Shown: piece after piece, positions 61,365 to 64,000 of the stretch
Numbering within the stretch: the stretch's first letter is position 1
Layout of the letters: each line of letters begins with the position of its first letter
DNA from: Streptomyces sp. SAT1
Lineage (GTDB): Bacteria; Actinomycetota; Actinomycetes; Streptomycetales; Streptomycetaceae
Assembly: GCF_001654495.1 (NCBI RefSeq)
Contig: NZ_CP015849.1
Coordinates: 1,688,501-1,752,500, forward strand
Length of the DNA stretch: 64,000 nucleotides
Reading direction: 5' to 3'
Program-made: the position numbers and the translations under genes
The notes under the pieces: generated by a model
Database searches by the model: none
What the model was told of the DNA's origin: nothing
Seen by the model: the letters and a program-made list of their open reading frames with translations, nothing else

Positions 61365-62609
61365 TCAGGGGAGTTCGGCGCGGCGCAGGTCGCGGGCGCC
61401 CAGGACGACGAGTCCGGCCAGGCCGCTGATCGCGGCGCAGCCCGCGAAGACGGGACCGGTGCCCCACAGGGCGACGCCCGCGCCGACCAGCGGGAAGGTG
61501 AGCGGCGCGACGCCGAACCCGACGAGCGTGGAGACCGAGGTGACCCGGCCGAGGTAGGCGGCGCCCGCGCGGGCCTGGACCAGGGCCCCGCACAGTGCTC
61601 CGGCGAGGCCCGCGCTCACGCCGATGAGCAGGGCCGTGACGGCGGCCGCGGGTACGGACGGCATCAGGGCCAGGGCGGCGACCGCGACGGCGGAGACGAC
61701 GTTGGCGAGGGCGGCCACCGCCCCGGCGCGCGGTATCCGGCCGCGCCAGGTGAGCAGGAGCGAGGCCGCCCCGGCGCCGGTGCCGAAGCCGGCGAGCACC
61801 CAGCCGAGGCCGGAGGTCCCCCAGTCGCGCTGCTGGGCGAGCAGGGTGAGGCCGAGGTTCATCGGGCCGACGAAGCCGAGGTCGCTGAGGGCGATGGCCA
61901 GGACCAGGGGGCGCAGGACGGGGTCCTGGCGGATGTGGCGCAGGCCGTCGCGCAGTTCGGCGCCGAGGGCGCGCCGGGCGGGTTCGGCGGTACCGGGGGC
62001 GGGGCCGCCGACCCGCACCAGGAACAGCAGCGGCAGGGACATGCCGACGAGGAGGGCGGCGAGGCCGAAGGCCCCCGCGGTGCCGCCGAGGGCGACGCCC
62101 AGGCCGCCGAGCGGGCCGCCGAAAACATTGGCGAGGCGGACGGCGAGGCCGCGCATGCCCTGGACGCGGGCGAGCTGGTCGCGGGCGGCGATCCGGCCGG
62201 GCAGGGCGCCCGCGGCGGGCAGGAAGACGGCGTCGACGAGCCCGAAGAGCACGGCGACCGCGCCCAGCGTCCACAGCCCGGGGCTCGCGACCAGCAGCAG
62301 GACGGCCGCGGTCAGCACGAGGACGGAGCGGACGGCGGTGCTGCCGAGGACCACCCGGCGCGGCCCGTAGCGGTCGGCCACCACTCCCCCGCCCAGCATC
62401 AGCAGGGCGCGGGGCAGCGCGCCGGCGGCGGTGACGAGACCGGCCTGCGCGGGGGTGCCGGACTGGACGGCCGCCCAGGACAGGGCGATGTAGTAGACGT
62501 TGTCGCCGACCGCGGAGGAGAGGTATCCGCCGAGCCAGCGCAGGACGTTCGGGTCGCGGTGGGCGGGTCTGCCGTGCAGACCGGCCGGGGGCGTGAGCGT
62601 GGTGGTCAC
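61365..62609 (-). CDS. MFS transporter, probable drug exporter
   Basis: 414 residues, 12 predicted membrane helices. Motif A region GGGVVADRYGPRRVVLG after helix 2; two homologous halves. It resembles the Streptomyces MFS group (MFS_3/enterobactin-exporter-like) that is paired with ArsR-type repressors. Substrate unknown. GTG at 62609 has GAGAGGA 8-9 bases upstream. It lies 74 bases downstream of the arsR-type gene on the same strand and is probably controlled by the operator array at 63289-63338. Confidence 0.9.
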   Translation of the reverse strand: MTTTLTPPAGLHGRPAHRDPNVLRWLGGYLSSAVGDNVYYIALSWAAVQSGTPAQAGLVTAAGALPRALLMLGGGVVADRYGPRRVVLGSTAVRSVLVLTAAVLLLVASPGLWTLGAVAVLFGLVDAVFLPAAGALPGRIAARDQLARVQGMRGLAVRLANVFGGPLGGLGVALGGTAGAFGLAALLVGMSLPLLFLVRVGGPAPGTAEPARRALGAELRDGLRHIRQDPVLRPLVLAIALSDLGFVGPMNLGLTLLAQQRDWGTSGLGWVLAGFGTGAGAASLLLTWRGRIPRAGAVAALANVVSAVAVAALALMPSVPAAAVTALLIGVSAGLAGALCGALVQARAGAAYLGRVTSVSTLVGFGVAPLTFPLVGAGVALWGTGPVFAGCAAISGLAGLVVLGARDLRRAELP

Positions 62610-62683
62610 GGCGGTACGTCCTCTCAGACGCGGCGGGCCGGGCTCCCGGCATCGGGGCCGGGGCCGGGCGCGGGGCGGCGGGG

Positions 62684-63274
62684 TCAGGTGCGGAACGGGA
62701 AGCCGTACGTGTGCACCGCGACGTTCTCGCGGCCCTCGGTGTCACCGGCGGCGACGGCGGCCCGGCCGCGCTCCTCGTACTCGCGGACGAGGCCGTACAT
62801 GCGCCGGGACAGCTCGGCCAGTTCCCGGGGGGTGAGCTTGAGCAGCCATTCGGAGGAGTCGGCAGCCTGGCTCCACTCGCGGCCCCAGTGGGCGCGCTCG
62901 TCGAGGAAGCGCCGGTACAGGTCGGCGCGCTGGTCGAAGAAGAGGCGGCTGGCGGCGGTGTGCGCGGCGGCCTTCTCGGGGGCGTCCGAGAAGTCCTCGT
63001 CGCGGATGGAGACGCCGTCGCTGGCGGGCTGCCACCAGCGCTCGCGGCCGTCCGCGGTCTGCGGCTCGGCCTGCTCGATCAGCCCGTGCTCGGCCAGCTT
63101 GCGCAGGTGGTAGCTGACCAGGGAGACGGCCTCGTCGACCTGCTCGGCGAGCTGGGAGGCGGTCGCCGTACGGGCGATGGTCAGCGCGCGGTAGAGCTGC
63201 ATGCGCAGCGGGTGGGCGATCGCCTTGAGCGTGCCCAGGTCCTGGATCCGGCGGTCTCGTTCCCTGTCCGTCAT
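62684..63274 (-). CDS. ArsR-type winged-helix regulator
   Basis: 196 residues. N-terminal winged helix (about 15-80): LKAIAHPLRMQLYRALT, TASQLAEQVDEAVSLVSYHL recognition helix, KLAEHGLIEQAE, then a helical C-terminal half with many aromatic residues (HWGREWSQAADSSEWLLKLT) that may hold the ligand. No ArsR metal Cys motif (CxC) is present, so the ligand is probably an organic molecule. The ATG at 63274 starts 14 bases past a strongly repeated operator, implying autoregulation. Co-transcribed with the MFS exporter. Confidence 0.9.
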   Translation of the reverse strand: MTDRERDRRIQDLGTLKAIAHPLRMQLYRALTIARTATASQLAEQVDEAVSLVSYHLRKLAEHGLIEQAEPQTADGRERWWQPASDGVSIRDEDFSDAPEKAAAHTAASRLFFDQRADLYRRFLDERAHWGREWSQAADSSEWLLKLTPRELAELSRRMYGLVREYEERGRAAVAAGDTEGRENVAVHTYGFPFRT

Positions 63275-63288
63275 GACCGCAACGCTAG

Positions 63289-63338
63289 ATGCGCAAGAGA
63301 AGTTGCACAACTAGTTTTGCGCAACTTCTCTTGCGCAA
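63289..63338. promoter_or_regulatory. ArsR-type operator array, four TTGCGCAA sites with 14-bp period
   Basis: ATGCGCAA (63289), TTGCACAA (63303), TTGCGCAA (63317) and TTGCGCAA (63331), spaced exactly 14 bases. The whole forms a 17-base inverted repeat (63290-63306 with 63321-63337). It sits directly upstream of the arsR-type start. Confidence 0.75.
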
Positions 63339-63362
63339 TTTTCCTTGCGGATCCGCGCGCGG

Positions 63363-63395
63363 AAAAGCCCCGGCCGCCCTGCGGCAGCCGGGGCT
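63363..63395 (-). terminator. hisF terminator
   Basis: On the minus strand AGCCCCGGC pairs with GCCGGGGCT (63366-63374 with 63387-63395), followed by TTTT, 15 bases past the hisF stop. Confidence 0.75.
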
Positions 63396-63409
63396 CCGGG
63401 CCCGCCGGG

Positions 63410-64000
63410 TCACCGCACGGGGTGCCCGGCCTCCCGCAACGTCTCCTTGACCTGACCGATGCGCAGATCACCGAAGTGGAACACCGAGGCCGCGAGGACC
63501 GCGTCCGCGCCCGCCGCGACGGCCGGCGGGAAGTCGGCGAGCCGTCCGGCGCCGCCGGAGGCGATCACCGGGACGGTGACGTGCTTGCGGACGGCCGCGA
63601 TCATCTCCAGGTCGTAGCCGTCCTTGGTGCCGTCCGCGTCCATGGAGTTGAGCAGGATCTCGCCCGCGCCCAGCTCGGCGGCGCGGTGCGCCCACTCCAC
63701 CGCGTCGATGCCGGTGCCGCGCCGCCCGCCGTGGGTGGTCACCTCGAAGGTCCCGGCCTCGGTGCGGCGCGCGTCGACCGACAGGACCAGCACCTGACGG
63801 CCGAAGCGCTCGGCGATCTCCCGGATCAGGTCCGGGCGGGCGATGGCCGCCGTGTTGACGCCCACCTTGTCGGCGCCCGCCCGCAGCAGCCGGTCCACGT
63901 CCTGCGCGGTGCGGACGCCGCCACCGACCGTGAGCGGGATGAACACCTGCTCGGCGGTGCGGCGCACCACGTCGTACGTGGTCTCGCGGTCGCCGGAGGA
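63410..64000 (-). CDS. hisF: imidazole glycerol phosphate synthase cyclase subunit (5' end outside window)
   Basis: Partial: 196 residues are visible up to the window edge, lacking roughly the first 55. TIM-barrel cyclase that joins PRFAR with ammonia from HisH. Visible: [68 protein letters not shown] with the catalytic second Asp, and [15 protein letters not shown] at the phosphate site. Ends REAGHPVR. Followed by a T-tract terminator. Confidence 0.95.
   Translation of the reverse strand, partial: SSGDRETTYDVVRRTAEQVFIPLTVGGGVRTAQDVDRLLRAGADKVGVNTAAIARPDLIREIAERFGRQVLVLSVDARRTEAGTFEVTTHGGRRGTGIDAVEWAHRAAELGAGEILLNSMDADGTKDGYDLEMIAAVRKHVTVPVIASGGAGRLADFPPAVAAGADAVLAASVFHFGDLRIGQVKETLREAGHPVR

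Overview
The window is a stretch of Streptomyces chromosome. Base composition is very GC-rich, with strong G/C bias at third codon positions, frequent GTG starts, 4-base stop/start overlaps and almost no TTA codons. The gene order (polA, liv operon, ANTAR regulator, pyruvate kinase, gltBD, lgt, trpCMBA, trpE-hisI, hisF) is what I remember of the conserved core of Streptomyces chromosomes. No complete insertion sequence, prophage, CRISPR array or rRNA gene is visible. Two genes run off the ends: an HrpB-type helicase at the left and hisF at the right.

Layout. 1-9.2 kb: hrpB (partial), a secreted lytic transglycosylase, a DUF4184 membrane protein, a repeat-tailed hypothetical protein and polA. 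9.5-12.3 kb: an FdhF/YdeP-type molybdopterin oxidoreductase and a hotdog thioesterase. 12.9-18.6 kb: a complete branched-chain amino acid ABC importer (livKHMGF). 18.7-24.8 kb: an ANTAR response regulator, an odd tRNA-Leu(CAA), a free-standing HTH-LAGLIDADG protein, pyruvate kinase, a SIMPL protein and a Tat-exported nucleotidase. 24.9-27.8 kb: a DesA/DesB-like pair (decarboxylase plus N-hydroxylase) with no DesC or DesD. 27.8-28.9 kb: a repetitive stretch with no gene I can support. 28.9-36.1 kb: an NmrA-like oxidoreductase, aminopeptidase N, chorismate mutase, an unassigned metallopeptidase, a TTA-containing aldo/keto reductase and a vWA protein. 36.2-43.4 kb: gltBD and a VIT1/CCC1 metal transporter. 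43.7-51.2 kb: a tightly packed run of four divergent ADP-ribosylglycohydrolase paralogues followed by a class III CoA-transferase and a CitE-like lyase. 51.3-60.6 kb: lgt, a membrane-anchored DsbA-like protein and the tryptophan genes trpA, trpB, trpM, trpC, trpE with associated membrane proteins and hisI. 60.7-64 kb: a TIGR03085 protein, an ArsR/MFS pair and hisF.

How the genes fit together. Nitrogen and amino acid metabolism dominate: LivKHMGF imports branched-chain amino acids, GltBD assimilates ammonia through glutamine, and the trp/his genes draw on chorismate and PRPP. Several control signals can be read directly: a GTCAC-N6-GAAAC-N6-GAAAC array matching the GlnR box ahead of gltBD, two partial iron-box (IdeR/DmdR) matches between the VIT gene and the glycohydrolase operon, and a four-copy TTGCGCAA array with 14-bp period in front of the arsR-type gene.

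The best candidate for an undescribed system is the 43.7-51.2 kb operon. Its four glycohydrolase paralogues have clearly different metal-site motifs, and one looks catalytically degenerate. They are translationally coupled to a CoA-transferase/CoA-lyase pair, so they may act in one pathway. The second candidate is the HTH-LAGLIDADG gene sitting directly behind a tRNA-Leu that lacks the long variable arm.
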